Part shown: positions 45,480 through 57,714 of the stretch, piece by piece
How the letters are laid out: each line of letters starts with the position of its first letter
Numbering within the stretch: position 1 is the first letter of the stretch
Source: Gambelia wislizenii
Lineage: Eukaryota > Chordata > Lepidosauria > Squamata > Crotaphytidae
DNA: 64,000 nucleotides
NCBI GenBank assembly: GCA_030847615.1
Contig: JAUMIR010000005.1
Location: 109,087,116 to 109,151,115 of the forward strand
Direction: 5' to 3'
Position numbers and translations under genes: made by a program
Notes under the pieces: generated by a model
Told to the model about the DNA's origin: nothing
Databases searched by the model: none
The model's input: only the letters and a program-made list of their open reading frames with translations

Positions 45480-46445
45480 AAAATAACAAGGGTGAACCAG
45501 AAGGGCTAAGTATGGAAAAGGAAACAAGCCCCCAAAAGAGTGGTCCTTCAGGTACCTCTGTCCCAGATCCTCCATCCCCAAGGGGGAAGGAAGGAAGGGG
45601 AGAAAGCACAGAGGATATTAAAACTCATATGGATTATCTTTTTTACAAAAATGATGACAGAATTTAGAGAAGAGAAAAAGAGAATGTTTTCAGAGTTTGC
45701 AGGCATAAGAGAAGATATGCAGAAGGAGGGGGAAAGATCTGAAGAAAGATTTGTGCAAATGAGTACAAAAATACAAGGAATACAAGGAAATATTCTTAAT
45801 ATAGTAAAAGAGAACAAAGAAATAATTAAACACTCCAAAGCAGTCAGATTAAGGACAATATGAAGAAAATTACAGATATGGAAAAAATTGATATACATGT
45901 TGCAAGATTATCAACGTAGGAATAACTTTAGAATAAGGTTCCTGCCAGAATCTGTGGGGAAAGATCAAGGATCTAATCTGAAATCTGAAGTGTTGAAATG
46001 GCTACAGCAAGTGACCCCAGCTGTGAAATGGAGGGAAGAGGACATCAAGCGTATACATAGAGAACTGACAGGAAGGAGAAGTATCCTGCCAAGAGATGTT
46101 ATTGTTAGAGTTATCAATTACAATAATGAGGAGGAATTGATGAGAACAGTCAAGAAACACCCAGAGAGACTGAAGTATGGAGATGTAGGGGTGAAATTAT
46201 ATAATGACCACTGTCCACAAAGAGTAATTTGGAGAAAATCGATGAAGCCTTGTATTGCTACTCTTTTGAAACCTAGCATAAAATATACTTGGGGATACCC
46301 AGTGTTTTTGAAATTTGTGTGGGCAGGAAAAAGATATAGAATGGAAACACTGGAAGAAGGACTGCGAGTGTTGGAGGAGTTGGGAATACATAAGAAGGAG
46401 TTTGAAGCTGATGGAGGAGCGGACAGCGAAGGAGGAAAAGTTTAG
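45480..46445 (+). pseudogene. L1 ORF1 protein (coiled coil, RRM, CTD)
   Basis: The first frame (to 45,863) ends in a heptad-like region, FREEKKRMFSEFAGIREDM, EERFVQMSTKIQGIQGNILN. A frameshift in the A run near 45,880 leads to RRNNFRIRFLPES, RIHRELTGRRSILPRDVIVR and YGDVGVKLYNDHCPQRVIWR, then CIATLLKPSIKYTWGYPVFL. This order (coiled coil, RRM, C-terminal domain) is that of the L1 RNA-binding trimer protein. At least one frameshift inactivates it. Confidence 0.75.
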
Positions 46446-46729
46446 ACAGATGAAGAAAGCAGAAGGAAGAAGGATAAAATTACAGGGGGGGGGGAGAAGG
46501 GATTTTTTAATTTTTATGAGCACTTGGGGGAGGGAATTGTTTTGGGCCATCAGATGATCTCTTCACCACTCCTCACCTGGAAGACCTGGGGTCATGAGCA
46601 AGGCAATTTGCCTTGGGAAGACAAGGTGGGGAGGTAAAGAAGCGAAAGGGGGGAGGGGGGAAGGGAATGGGGAAGAATTGGGAAGGGATAGGTATGGGGA
46701 AGGAAGGTTACTTTTTGGAGCCAGAGGAT

Positions 46730-47960
46730 CTTATAGAAAATGCAACAGGGAATATAATTGTTAACAAATTAAAGATATCAAACTTAAATATACATGGCCT
46801 TGACACAGTAATAAAACGAAAAAGGTTTGAAGCATTATTGAAGAAAGATCAAGCGGATATAATATTTTTGCAAGAGACACATAAAAAAAGGGAAGGAGTA
46901 AAATGAATTGAAATTGAATTCAGTAAGAGTTTATGAAAAAGCATATGGGAATTCAAAAGCTAGAGGGGTAGCAATATTAATAGCAAAAAATGTAATTTTG
47001 TCATTAAAAAGGTGAAAAAAGATGAAAATGGAAGATATATTATCATGCAAGGTGAATTGGGAGAAGATAAATATGTTCTAATGAACGTATATGCTCCAAA
47101 TGAAAAACAGGATGAATTTTTCTGAGAAAGTATTTAAAGAAATGGAGAAAATGCAAGAACAAAATATTGTAGTAGCAGAAGATTTTAACATGCAGATGGA
47201 AAGAATAAAAGATAAATCAAATTATTCATTAAGGAATAAATATGATAATATTACAAATTTAAATAAGATAATAAAAAAGGGTTGAAAGATGTGTGGAAAT
47301 TGGTAAAGGGAGATGAAAGGAAGTATACATACTTTTCAATGGTACATAAGAGTTATTCAAGAACTGATTATATGTTTGTATCAAAAAAATTGATAAAATT
47401 ATAAATTCAGAGAGAGGAAGTATAAAAGTAACAGATCATTCCTTGGTCAATGTGGAGATTATAATGAAGAGCGATTATGAACAGGTGAAAAGGTGGAGGT
47501 TGAATACAAAGATTTTAAATTATAGAGAAATAGAAAAAATTGAGCATGAATGGCAAGAATTATGGGAATTAAATGATAAAGAAGTATCAAAAGGAATTTT
47601 GTGGGATACTATGTAAGCTGTGACAAGGGGGATATGCTTAAAAGAAACCTTTAACTTAAAAAAAAGGCAAGAAGAAAGAAAAGGGAAATTAGAAAGGGAA
47701 ATAGAATTATTGGAAAATAAATATATATATTAGATAAGGGAAAACAAACATATTGAGTTACGATCAAAGAGGGAGGAATTGGACAAAATAGAAGTAGATG
47801 AAGTGTAGGAAAATTTAATTGATTTAAGAAGGGAGTATTTTGAATTTAGTAATAAAAATTCAAAAATGTTGACTAGATCCACACAGAAGAAGAAAATAGA
47901 AAATATGATAAATGGGATTAGAGATAAATCAGGGAAAATGTTTAGAACAGTGAAGAAAAA
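46730..47960 (+). pseudogene. L1 ORF2 endonuclease domain, degraded
   Basis: LKISNLNIHGLDTVIKRKRF and DIIFLQETHKK supply the first endonuclease motifs including the catalytic Glu. VLMNVYAPN follows near 47,075. The segment IVVAEDFNMQMERIKDKSN has EDFN where L1 has GDFN, keeping the catalytic Asp and Asn. SYSRTDYMFVSKKLI is the SxxDYxF-type end. Many stops and frame changes separate the blocks. Confidence 0.65.
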
Positions 47961-50187
47961 ACTCAACAATTTTTGAGGAGTTTTATAAATACTTGTACCA
48001 ATCAGGGAATAAACCAGTGGAACAAATAGAAAAATATGTAGGGGAAAATTGGAAGATTAAAATAGAAGCGGTAGATATGGATTTTTTAGAAAAACCAATT
48101 ACAAAAATGGAAGTAGAGGAGGTAATAAATAATTTAAAAAGTGGGAAAGCTCCAGGAATGGATGGGTTAGGACCAGATTATTACAAAGTATTTATAACTA
48201 AATTATTAGAATTATATAATTATATAATAACTGGAGATAAAATCCCTCCATCATGGCAACAATCATTGATAATACTGATACCAAAACTAGATAAGGATTT
48301 GATGGACCCTGGATCATACAGGCCTATATCATTGATAAATCAAGATGCAAAGTTTTTATCAGCAATAATGGCAAAGAGAATGAATAGTTGTATGTATAAA
48401 TGTATATTAAAGGATCGATGTGGATTTGTGAAAGGAAGACAAATGACAAATTTAATAGAAGGGTGTTAAATAAAATACATACAATCGGCAAAACAAAATT
48501 AAAGGCAGGGATGTTAGCATTAGATATACTTAAAGCATTTGACTGTGTGGAATGGCCAACATTAAAAATAATACTAAAAGAATTTGGAATGGGGAAGAGG
48601 TTTAGAGGATTAATAGATCAATTGTATTCCCATAACACAGCTACAGTGATGGTTAATGATGGAATAACAAGAGAGATAAAAATAATGAGAGGAACAAGAC
48701 AAGGTTGCCCACTTTCTCCAATATTGTTTTCAATGGTAATAGAAATTCTAGCAAACGTGGTAAGAAATAATAGTATAGAAGGAATTGGATTAGAAACAAA
48801 ATATAAGATAAGCTTGTTTGCTGATGATACATTGTTAACAATTGAGGAATTGATTAATGGAATAGAAAAAATTAAAGAATCTTTAAAATTATTTGGAGAG
48901 ATCACTAGTTTACGGGTTAATTGGAATAAATTAGATATGATGTTGTTTAACTATACTAAGGAAGAAAAATATATTTGTAAAAGAGAAAAAATTAGAAGTA
49001 AGATTAAAAAGTAATATTAAGTATTTAGATATAAATATTACAAAATGTTTAAAAGAATTAGAAGAGAAAAATATTGTGGTATTAAGGAATGAAATGGAAA
49101 AGAAGTTGGAAGAATATAAAAATATTCAACTATCATCGTTTGGAGGAGTAACTTTAATTAAAATGAAAATATTAACTAAAATATTTTTTTTGTTCAGAAT
49201 GTTACCAATAAAAATATCAGAAGTAAAACTGAAAAAATGGCAAAATATGTTGAATAAATGTTGTAATGGAGGGAAAAGAACAAGATTAAATAAATTATTT
49301 TGGTATATATCACAGAAGGAGGGAGGACTTGACCTTCCCAATATGAAAGGATATTATGAAGCTAATCAATTGAGATACGTTATAGAAGGAATTGTAGGAC
49401 AGGGAGATTTAGAATGTTTTGAGATAGATATAGGGAGAATAAAAAAGAGAATATGGAATGTATTTTTGGTAATTTTACAAAACAGGAAATTAAAGGAATT
49501 GAGAAACCATTTCTGCAAAATATATGGGAAATATGGCATAAATATAAGAAAGAATTTTTGCCTATTGATTCAGTATTAACACTGGTTATAATGGAAAAAA
49601 ATTCCCAAATAATTTGAAGGAAAAAATGGGAAAGGAATTATAGAAAAGAGGACTAGACAAAATAGAAGGATGGGTAGGATGGATGAGTGAGAAAGGGAGT
49701 ATAAGAGAGAAATTATATGGAATGAAAATTTCATGGTTTAATTGCATACAGTTAGAACAATGGATTAAAAATTGGAAAAAGAATCATAAAGAAACAAGGG
49801 AATTCACAAAATTTGGTGAAAAAGGTGAAAAGAGGGATGATAATGAACGTTTCAAAGGTATTACAAGTGAATTATATAAAATATTGATAAAAAATAAGGA
49901 TAAAAAAGACAAAGGAGAATATTTAAGGAGAATATGGGAGGAAGATTTGAAACAAAAAATTGGAGATCATGAATGGGATAAGATTTGGAAACAAAGACAA
50001 CTAAAAATATTGCAATATGGATAAAAGAAAATTACTATAAAATAATATGGAGATGGTATTTGACACCAGCAAGATTACATAATATAGACAAGAATAACTC
50101 TAAATATTGTTGGAGAGGTTGTCAAGAAATAGGTACATATATGCATATGTGGTGGAATTGTAAATTTGTACACCAGTTTTGGGAAAT

Positions 50188-51337
50188 AGACACACACACC
50201 CCGGATCTCAAAGGATGGTAGTTCCGGGGGAAGTGTTTTAATGATGGGCATGGATATGTGCAAAGGGGTTGGCCAGGGTGTGGCTACGCCCTGCCTAGGA
50301 GGAGTCAGGGGCTGGCCTGAGGCTGGGGCTATTTTACCCTTTGCCGCCCCTGGGTTCCTCCTCTTTTCCACTGGATCGAAGCAGGGAGAACATCGAGCTG
50401 GAGGGGGAGCTAAGTTTACTGGACTGTGCTTTGGGGGTTTGATTATAGGGCACCAGCCCAGCAGTGTGGTTGTGATGGATTTTTGATTAATTTCATTGTT
50501 AGGTTTTGTTATTCAGGTTGCTTTTCTTTGTTTCCTTTTTTGTTGGGTAGTTTCTTTGTTCCCTCTGATCCACATGGTCACCCCCCTCCTTCCTTTGTTT
50601 TTGATTTAGAGTGATTTCCTTGTCCGTCTTATTTGTAATAGTTTGCTTAATTGAATTGGGAAGTTTGAATTAGTTAATTTTATCAGATTGTTTATTTTGA
50701 TCAAATTTGTTTGAATTTATTTAATTTGATTGATCAATTATTCAATTGCTTTCATTCAATTTGCTTTGATTATTTGATTGAACTTGGTGGCCTCATAGCT
50801 CATACTCATAGCTGCAGTCTCCCCCCCCCCCGTGGCCTACTCATCACGCCATGCGGGGCCTGCTTGTGGCCTCCGCCCCCACCCCCCCTGCGGCCTACTC
50901 ATCGCTGTGGCCTCTGCCACCGCCCGCTGCACCACGCGGGGCCTGCTTGCAGCCTCTGCCGCCCCCCTGCGGCCTACTCATTGCTGCAGCCTCTGCCACC
51001 ACCGCCCCCTGCACTGCGTGGGGCCTGCTTGCGGCCTCCACTGCCCCCCTGTGGCCTACTCATCGGTGCGGCCTCCGCCGCCACCACCACCTGCATCATG
51101 CGGGGCCTGCTTGTGGCCTCTGCCACCCCCCTGCGGCCTACTCATCGGTGTGGCCTCCGCCGCCCCCCCATGGCCTACTCATCGGTGTGGCCTCTGCCAC
51201 CCCCCCGCAGCCTACTCATTGGTGCGGCCTCTGCCGCCGCCCCTGCGGCCTACTCATCGGTGTGGCCTCCGCCGCAGCCCCCTGCGCCGCACGGGGCCTG
51301 CTTGCGGCTGCCGCCACCACCACCCCCCCCTGCGGCC
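50188..51337. mobile_element. 1,150-bp VNTR-bearing insertion with 22-bp target duplication
   Basis: The L1 sequence at 50,166-50,187 (starting TTGTACACCAG, ending TTTTGGGAAAT) recurs at 51,338-51,359 with two differences, and ORF2 resumes exactly there. The insert begins AGACACACACACCCC, has about 630 bp of single-copy sequence with a GGGGCTATTTTACCC promoter-like word at 50,325-50,339, then a GC-rich VNTR. No poly(A) is seen at either end. Length of the duplication suggests target-primed reverse transcription. The family is unknown to me. Confidence 0.7.
50818..51336. repeat. GC-rich VNTR (about 38-bp core unit)
   Basis: Units of the form GCGGCCTACTCATCGGTG, then GGCCTCCGCCGCC(C)n, repeat about 38 bp apart between 51,045 and 51,290. 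Longer composite units including GGGGCCTGCTTGTGGCCTC occur in 50,850-51,130 and again at the end. The overlapping frames of 201 to 264 codons here arise from repeat composition and are not counted as genes. Confidence 0.8.
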
Positions 51338-51865
51338 TTGTACAGAAGTTTTGGGAAATGGTTTTCATAGAAATAGAGAGTATTGTGAATATAAATATAG
51401 AAAGGAAACCAAGCATAGCATTGATGTCAATTTATAATGGAGAGAATGGGAACCAATCAGAAAAGGATTTAATAACAAATTTATTAACGGCAGCAAGATT
51501 AATTATAGCAAGACATTGGAAAATGCAAATAAATGTACAAGTGGAGGAGTGGTATAAAGAAGTTTGGAAGATGACAATAAATGATAAGTTAACATGTACC
51601 TCCACGAGAAGAAATGAGATTCTGGGAAGATTAGGTAAGGGATAATGTCTCCTGTGAAGGGGAGCACTGAGGTGGGGGGGTAGGGGATTTAATATTTTTG
51701 AATAGAATTATAGCAAAGAATCTATGTTAACTTTTGAAATTAGTTAATAGAAAAATTGTGATGTTTATAGTAATTTTATGTGTTATACTAAGTATTGATT
51801 GGATAATATAATGTATGATTATAAAATTAATAAATATATATATTTAAAAAAAAATTAAAAAAGGA

Positions 51866-52600
51866 AAATCCAAAACTTTCTGTTTCCTAAAATAACATTG
51901 TTATCCACTTTGCAATCCTATTTAAAAAGAAAATTTATAAGACTTAGTTTACTGAACACCAATGCAAGCTACACTGCTGTAGAGAAAATTGACATTGTCT
52001 GAAATAGCATGGAAACCATCAAGGTAAGATGAGCATGTATGAACAATAAATTATCATTCTGAATTATTAATTTAGTATATTTATTTCAAAACCTATTTTT
52101 TATAGGGCTTTGTTTATTTTTTTCTTGAAGAGTGATGTTATGAGAGTTTATTTGCACAGGATTTTATATATATATATATTTCACATTTTGGGACAATTTT
52201 ATGACACACACATACCTATATTTGCACAAAATGTTTCTACAATGGAAGCAGTGGTTCTTTGCACAAAACCCAATGTTTTCAGTACACAAGACTGTTTCTT
52301 CTGTACAAAAATGTTCATGCACAAAAATTTTATTTTGTATGCAACTGAAAGCTTCACAAAAGCCCCTATATGAAAAAATAAAAAATAAAATGATCTTGTA
52401 GCACATCACCATATTTTTTTTTATTATTTTGACCGTTTCTCTAAATGTATTGGGACACTCATTCTCATCTTATTTGCAAGTATTCTTGACATCTCTAAAG
52501 TGCAATACCAATAATTATACATATAGACAACTACATCACATACATAATACAGAAATATACACCATAGCAAGTATACAAATAGTTCAGATATAAAAATATA
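51866..52600. other. No gene recognised; low-complexity repeats
   Basis: 52,140-52,380 is full of GCACAAAA, TGTACAAAA and TTTGCACAAAATG words on both strands, a degenerate internal repeat similar in style to 56,730-56,890. No supported gene. Confidence 0.4.
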
Positions 52601-52604
52601 ATAC

Positions 52605-52745
52605 AGGTATAATATCTCTTATTTGAAATGCTTGGGACCTGAAGTGGTTTTTATATTTGATTTCCCCCCAGATTTTGTAATATTTGCATATGCGTAATGA
52701 GATATCCTGGTGATGGGACCCAAGTAATGAGTTCAAGAGTATCCC
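52605..52745 (+). mobile_element. Tigger-like element, 5' half
   Basis: CAGGTATAATATCTCTTATT, TGAAATGCTTGGGACCTGAA and ATTTTGTAATATTTGCATAT, GAGATATCCTGGTGATGGGA match, from memory, the first half of a pogo/Tigger-type element known in amniotes. A TA precedes the CAGGTA start. The other half is missing. Confidence 0.5.
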
Positions 52746-53605
52746 AGGATGTACAAGTGGTGCTTAAAGAAGAGTACCATCTTATCTAGGAAAGGTTTCA
52801 AGTTCTATCCAGACTAGTCATCTTCCTAGTCTGCAGAACCTTCATCTTCTTTCACTGATGTTTCAGCTTATTTACTCTCAACATCCTGCTCAATCTTTCA
52901 GAGATGTTGGATTTTAAAATAATATAGAAGTGCAGCAGGCCATTTTCTACCTTTTACCCCCCACGCCTGTCTGTAGAAGTGATAGCATGTTTTCTTCTTT
53001 TTTGTTTCTGAAAACAACAATCTTTTCAAGATAGTTCTGTTGTGAAAAGGCTACTTAGGCTTCCTTCTTTTAAGAATGCTTAAGATTTTTACCCTCTTTT
53101 TAAAATTAAAGCAACAACTATCAAACTTAAATTAGTAAAGTTATCTTAGCAGTTTGTAAACATACTATATCAGAAGATGAGATAAATTAAGTTGAGGTAG
53201 TATTGTAATGAATCACTGTCCCGCTGAAGCTCAGAAAACATCACCTAGCAGATGTTATTGTTCCACAAACTGCAGCTGACAAATGTGCTACTAATAGCAA
53301 TGGCAAATTATTTGTCATTTCCAGAAGTTAGCTGATACCATTAGGAGACCTCTACCATATTTCATATTGATTTAAGGCTGTCATGGAAAACATTTATAAA
53401 GTTCACATGTATCAAAATTGTTCTTGTCCAGTTCAGGTGTTCTTCGGCTTATCATGCCATTCTTTCCAAAGGCAATTTTCTAGCACACTACTTTTTTAGG
53501 CAATCCATACGGCAATGGAATGTAAATGAAGTAAATAAACATATAGGTGCTTGTATTTAGATATTGGGACCACAGTGATAATTTCTTTTCCCTTTAGAAA
53601 ACTCG
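52746..53605. other. No feature recognised
   Basis: AT-rich with no coding or repeat structure that I can support. Confidence 0.4.
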
Positions 53606-53792
53606 ACATAGAATCATAGAATCATGGAATCATAGCGTTGTAAGAGACCTCAAGGGCCATCCAGTCCAACCCCCTGCCATGCAGGAATACACAATCAATT
53701 CATTCCCGACAGATAGCCATCCAGCCTCTGTTTAAAACTTCTAAAGAAGGAGACTCCACCACACTCCAAGGCAGTGTATTCCACTCATTCTC
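53606..53792 (-). mobile_element. CR1 LINE 3' end, copy a
   Basis: The plus strand starts with CATAGAATCATAGAATCATGG, the reverse of the CR1 terminal ATTCTATGAT repeats, then CAAGGGCCATCCAGTCCAAC, CCCCTGCCATGCAGGAATAC and CAGATAGCCATCCAGCCTCTG. It ends at GGCAGTGTATTCCACTC. Confidence 0.8.
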
Positions 53793-53813
53793 TTCTTCCT
53801 TATTCACCCACCA

Positions 53814-53992
53814 CCACCACAACTCTCCTGGGGTGAGAGTAGGGAGGCAAGTTCTCTCCTCCTCCACTCCCTTCCCCATCCACCCTAGCCACTGCTCATC
53901 ATCACCACAGCCCTCCTGGGGATGGGAAAAGGGAGACGAGTACTCTCCTCCTCCACTCTCTTTCCCATCCACCCCAGCCACTACCCATCACC
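53814..53992. repeat. 87-bp tandem dimer
   Basis: CACAACTCTCCTGGGGTGAG and CACAGCCCTCCTGGGGATGG begin two copies about 87 bp apart; each includes TCTCCTCCTCCACTC and CCCATCCACCC. The tandem pair sits between two CR1 ends. The 93-codon minus-strand frame here is a by-product. Confidence 0.7.
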
Positions 53993-54053
53993 AACTTGGG
54001 ATAACTAAATCAGTGGATGGTGAATCAGCAGATATGGGGGTGCTACTGTACAT
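53993..54053. mobile_element. Tigger-like terminal fragment
   Basis: Read in reverse, the end CAGTAGCACCCCCATATCTGC then TGATTCACCATCC, next to TA at 54,050, resembles the termini of the MITE at 3,710-3,941. Only this end is visible. Confidence 0.3.
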
Positions 54054-54101
54054 TTAAATGAACAGAAGCTGTTTTTGGAAGGAGGGTGCTCAGAGTATTG
54101 A

Positions 54102-54572
54102 ATCATAGAATCATAGAGTTGGAAAAGACCACAAGGGCCATCCAGTCCAACCCCCTGCCATGCAGGAATACAAAATCAAATCATCCCTGACAGATAGCCA
54201 TCCAGACTCTATTTAAAAACCTGCAAAGTTGGAGACTACACCACACTCCAAGGCAGTGCATTCCACTTCTGAACAGCTCCTACTGTCAGGAAGTTCTTCC
54301 TAATGTTTAGGTGGAATCTCTTTTCTTGTAGTTTTAACCTATTGGTCCATGTCCTAGTCTCTGGAGCAGCAGAAAACCAGTGTGCCCCATCCTCGGTATG
54401 ACATTCCTTCAAATATTTAAACATGGCTATCGTATCACTTTTCAACCTTCTCTTCTCCAGACTAAACATGCCCAGCTCCCTAAGCTGCTACTCATAGGGC
54501 ATGGCTTCCAGACCTCCCACCATCCTGGTCGCCCTCCTCTGGACACGTTCCAGCTTCTCAATAGCCTTTGAA
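54102..54572 (-). mobile_element. CR1 LINE 3' region, copy b
   Basis: It starts with ATCATAGAATCATAGAGTTGG, repeats the blocks of copy a, then runs on through CAGGAAGTTCTTCCTAATGT, GGCTATCGTATCACTTTTCA and TGGTCGCCCTCCTCTGGACA. This is the conserved CR1 3' untranslated and terminal region, in minus orientation. It is separate from copy a because both contain the terminal repeat. Confidence 0.85.
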
Positions 54573-56060
54573 GGTTTCAGATAAGTTGATTTTCTTCAGT
54601 TTTCATTAGCAAAGAATCAAACTACATATCTGGCAAACTTCCAAACCTACCTTTGTTTCCAAAATGCATAGTTTCAGGGAAGCAAAGGGTTGAGCAACTC
54701 ATTCCTGTCAGGTGCTTCTTTCCATCAATATTTCACCTTATCTTTACACTGTGGAGATAAATGCAGGACAGGAGCTCCTGAATTTACCTTCAAAAGTCTA
54801 ACGCTGGCTTGTGAGGTTTGTAAAACCATGGAACTGTAATGAGATCACCAAGAATATGAAAAAGTTTGCTTATCCTGAAAGTTATAGTAGAAAAAATGAG
54901 AATCCTATAGAAATCAGAAATTCTTAATCTTCTCTCAGACTTAAGAAGTTATCTGAGATGCTGCTGCTGCTGCTGTTGTTGTTTTAAAAAATCTTATCGA
55001 GAGGTCCAAAAACTGATTCACCTCTCAGTCTGTTAATTTCTCCCTATTGAATGTAATGGAGAGATGTTGCCCTATCACAATCAAAAGGGGAAAATTAAGA
55101 AACTGAAAGAGTGAAAGGAAAGATGCAGGGGTAACCCATTTATAGGAGTTTGCATGGGGGTTGGGGGATGGACTATCCATCTCTCTTTTTGTTCAAGCAG
55201 CATTCCCCCTATTGAATTAACACAACAAAAAGAGGAACCTACTTCCTCTTGCCCGAGTTCTCCAGGAGAATCAAGAATTCTTGGTATCACAATCCAAACT
55301 TTTAAGATCAGCTTTCCAAACTCCAAAATGTGTCTTCAACACAGCTCTGAGACTGGAGTCAGGATTTATGAAAGTGGATGCCAGAATGTGGGTGACCATA
55401 CTCAGCTACTGGCTCAGACTATCCCTCTTTCTCACCGGCCTTGCTCCACTAAGCTTAAGTGATGATTTCCAGTCCAGCTGGAAACAGACAGTGATGAGTA
55501 AAATTTCAGCACTGGGCTTTTCTCCAGATCTTCTGCTTAGCCTGGGATATGATAGGGCTAAAGCAACTATCAAACAATGAGTGGTAGATATAGAGTGACA
55601 ACTGGATCTAGCCAGCACCCCAACCTTTATAGCTAGTAACTCCAACCTTTATTGCTAGTGACTCCAACAGATATCTGGCTTCTCCTACGGCATACTTAGC
55701 AACACTTGAAATACATAATATCAAAGGGCTTTTGCTCTAGCATGTTGTCATGCCTTCCCCTCAGCTGTCCTTGAAGGCTGATACAAGAAGATCCCCTTCT
55801 CAGACAGACTGCCCCTGTAACTCTGGCCAAATAGAAACAACAGAGCATGTATTACTCCAGGGGGCTGTTTAATCAACAAAAAAAAGCCCAAGAGGAATAC
55901 GTGTCAATCCCTGGTAGTTCACACACATCATGGGCTACTCAGAAGGAAGGGGTAGCAAAAAGCCCAGTTAACCCATGATTTCCCACCCCTCTATTTTTCT
56001 GTGCTAGCCTCTGCTATTGGTTGTCTGAACAACCAGGAACCATCCCAAGACATGGGATCG
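54573..56060. other. No gene recognised
   Basis: A (GCT)n(GTT)n tract lies at 54,960-54,982. The 102-codon frame at 55,154-55,462 and its neighbours overlap on both strands and show no domain. A TAGCTAGTAACTCCAACC-like unit is duplicated at about 55,621-55,668. Confidence 0.35.
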
Positions 56061-56245
56061 TTTCTGATTGGTTGGACATTGGAGGGAGCAGGCTTGCAAG
56101 AGAAGCCTTGCTGTCATCATTTTCTTAGGGTCCCTCCCACAGTCCTCCGTTGGCTCTAAAGCAGCCTGTTGTTTTCAGACACCGACCCAGGAACAACATA
56201 TAATGTTGCCAGATTCTGTGTAGCTGTGTTTAAAATTCGATAGAC
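56061..56245. repeat. Unnamed repeat, copy B
   Basis: Matches the repeat at 43,431-43,825 at both ends: CTGATTGGTTGGACATTGGA with GCAGGCTTGCAAGAGAAGCC at the left, and GATTCTGTGTAGCTGTG at the right. No coding content. Confidence 0.4.
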
Positions 56246-57690
56246 AATGACTTCTGCAGTAGAATAGTACCAACCTTGTCTTGTTATCCTAGAGCTATGT
56301 AATCTGAAGGGTCATTTTAAATACTGCTCTTATCCTGTTTTTATCTGTGTTTTTACCTTTTTTACCTTCTTTTTATTCTGTATCCCTTTTTACCTGTGCT
56401 GGTCATAATAAAGTTTCTATTCTATTCTATTCTATTCTTGGTATCTGTGACCAGCTACCCTTGGGTAATTATTGGCTTAACTATAGGTGGCAACTTCTCA
56501 GTCAAGCACCTTCACACTTTGGGCTGAGCCCCTTCACACAGGAAGAAGAAGAAGTATAATAGGGTTCCATGTCATTATCCCCTGGCTCCTAGACTACACT
56601 GGGAATGTAAAGAATATTAAAACAAAATTCACAAAATGGTTAAAAAACATGTTTGTTTGTTTTTTAAGTGTTGTGAAACCTGGATGAGAGAAGAATCTGG
56701 CAATGATGAGAACTTTTCCACTTCAGGACTTATTCTGTGCAAAATTTGCACATGGTTGTTTTGACCAGAAAACAGCCATTTCTGCATAGAAAATAGCACT
56801 TCTATAAAGAAATATTATTTCCTGCACAGAAGCCTTTTCTGCATAAAACAACCATATGCAATTTTTACACAGGATAATTCTGAACTGTGAATACACTTTG
56901 AAAACTGTGTGATTTTTGAAGACTTTCTCACACAGGGAAGAAAATTGTTAAAATTAGTTGTTGCTGCCTTTGAAAAGAAACTTAGTGAAGAATTAGATTT
57001 CTAATTTGCACTTCCTGGATTAACTAAAATAGCTATTAATAACCTTGCCCAAAGAAAAGAAGGTGTCCTGAAAATGAAAAATATAGTAAAACCTGCAGCA
57101 GATTTTCTCTAGTTGTTTATATCTCCATGTGTGTGCAGGCATGTATGATGCACTAGGGAAGGAAATTTTTTATTTTCCCACTTCCTGATAAATGTTGAGG
57201 AAAAGACATTGATATATGAAAAACTCACTGCAACACTGAAAATTAAAATTTTCAATAAACTCATGCAGCTTTATTTAGAACTGTGCAACTTTCTGAAGAA
57301 CAACTGTGCAGTTGTAGATCAGCCTCCAGCCATGACTGTTTCATTTTGCACAACCATTTGAGAAACAGGGACAAGACTGCACAGGAATTAGATACCAGGG
57401 ATTAATATTAAAAAGGTGCATTGCATACTGGGGTTTTGGGACTGGTTTTCTAGTGTTGCTTGATGGAAGAGCCAAGGTATGCATCAAAAATCACCACCAG
57501 TCCCCTTTCACTCTCTAGTCTATGAAACCCCCATACAATGACCTCTCTGGGTTCTGAGTGTGTGTTCACTTTTTTCTTGACTTGTCTGCCTACTCCAATT
57601 CCTCAATTCTTTCTCATCCCTGCTAATTCACTTAATCATCACCAAGGCTGTTCCTCTTCTATCAACATTCTTTGTCTCAGTGTTTGTCTT
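56246..57690. other. No gene recognised; short repeats
   Basis: A (TATTC)n run lies at 56,417-56,440. 56,730-56,890 has inverted GCACATGGTTGTTTT / AAACAACCATATGC arms with internal TTTCTGCATA words, a possible small hairpin element. No other structure was recognised. Confidence 0.4.
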
Positions 57691-57714
57691 GGTCTTCTCC
57701 CAAAAGAAGAACAG

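Larger units (their letters stand above)
47961..51645 (+). pseudogene. L1 ORF2 reverse transcriptase and C terminus
   Basis: The frame 47,993-48,469 has KAPGMDGLGPDYYKVF, PGSYRPISLINQDAKFLSAI and CGFVKGRQ. After a shift near 48,465 the next frame has MLALDILKAFDCVEW, RGTRQGCPLSPILF and FADD (48,817-48,828). Later frames hold KEGGLDLPNMKGYYEANQLR, and WYLTPARLHNID, CWRGCQEIGTYMHMWWNCK, the C-terminal Cys-rich region. The last block, ARLIIARHWK..., lies beyond the VNTR insertion at 51,338-51,645. Catalytic Asp residues are intact; frame changes and the insertion are not. Confidence 0.8.
44990..51865 (+). mobile_element. L1-type LINE, nearly complete but degraded
   Basis: A purine-rich, A-rich coding strand carries ORF1 (about 45,480-46,445), a G-rich inter-ORF spacer, ORF2 (46,730-50,187 and 51,338-51,645), and a 3' UTR ending in an A-rich tail at 51,845-51,865. 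The tail is preceded by TTAATAAATATATATATTT. The 5' limit is uncertain and no target duplication was found. ORF2 is split by a 1,150-bp insertion (50,188-51,337). Confidence 0.8.

Noticed and set aside
50711..51645. Frames of 201, 219 and 264 codons rich in RPTHRCGL units
   Set aside because: Products of the 38-bp VNTR read in three frames; the longest one runs on into L1 ORF2 sequence only by chance fusion at the insertion border.
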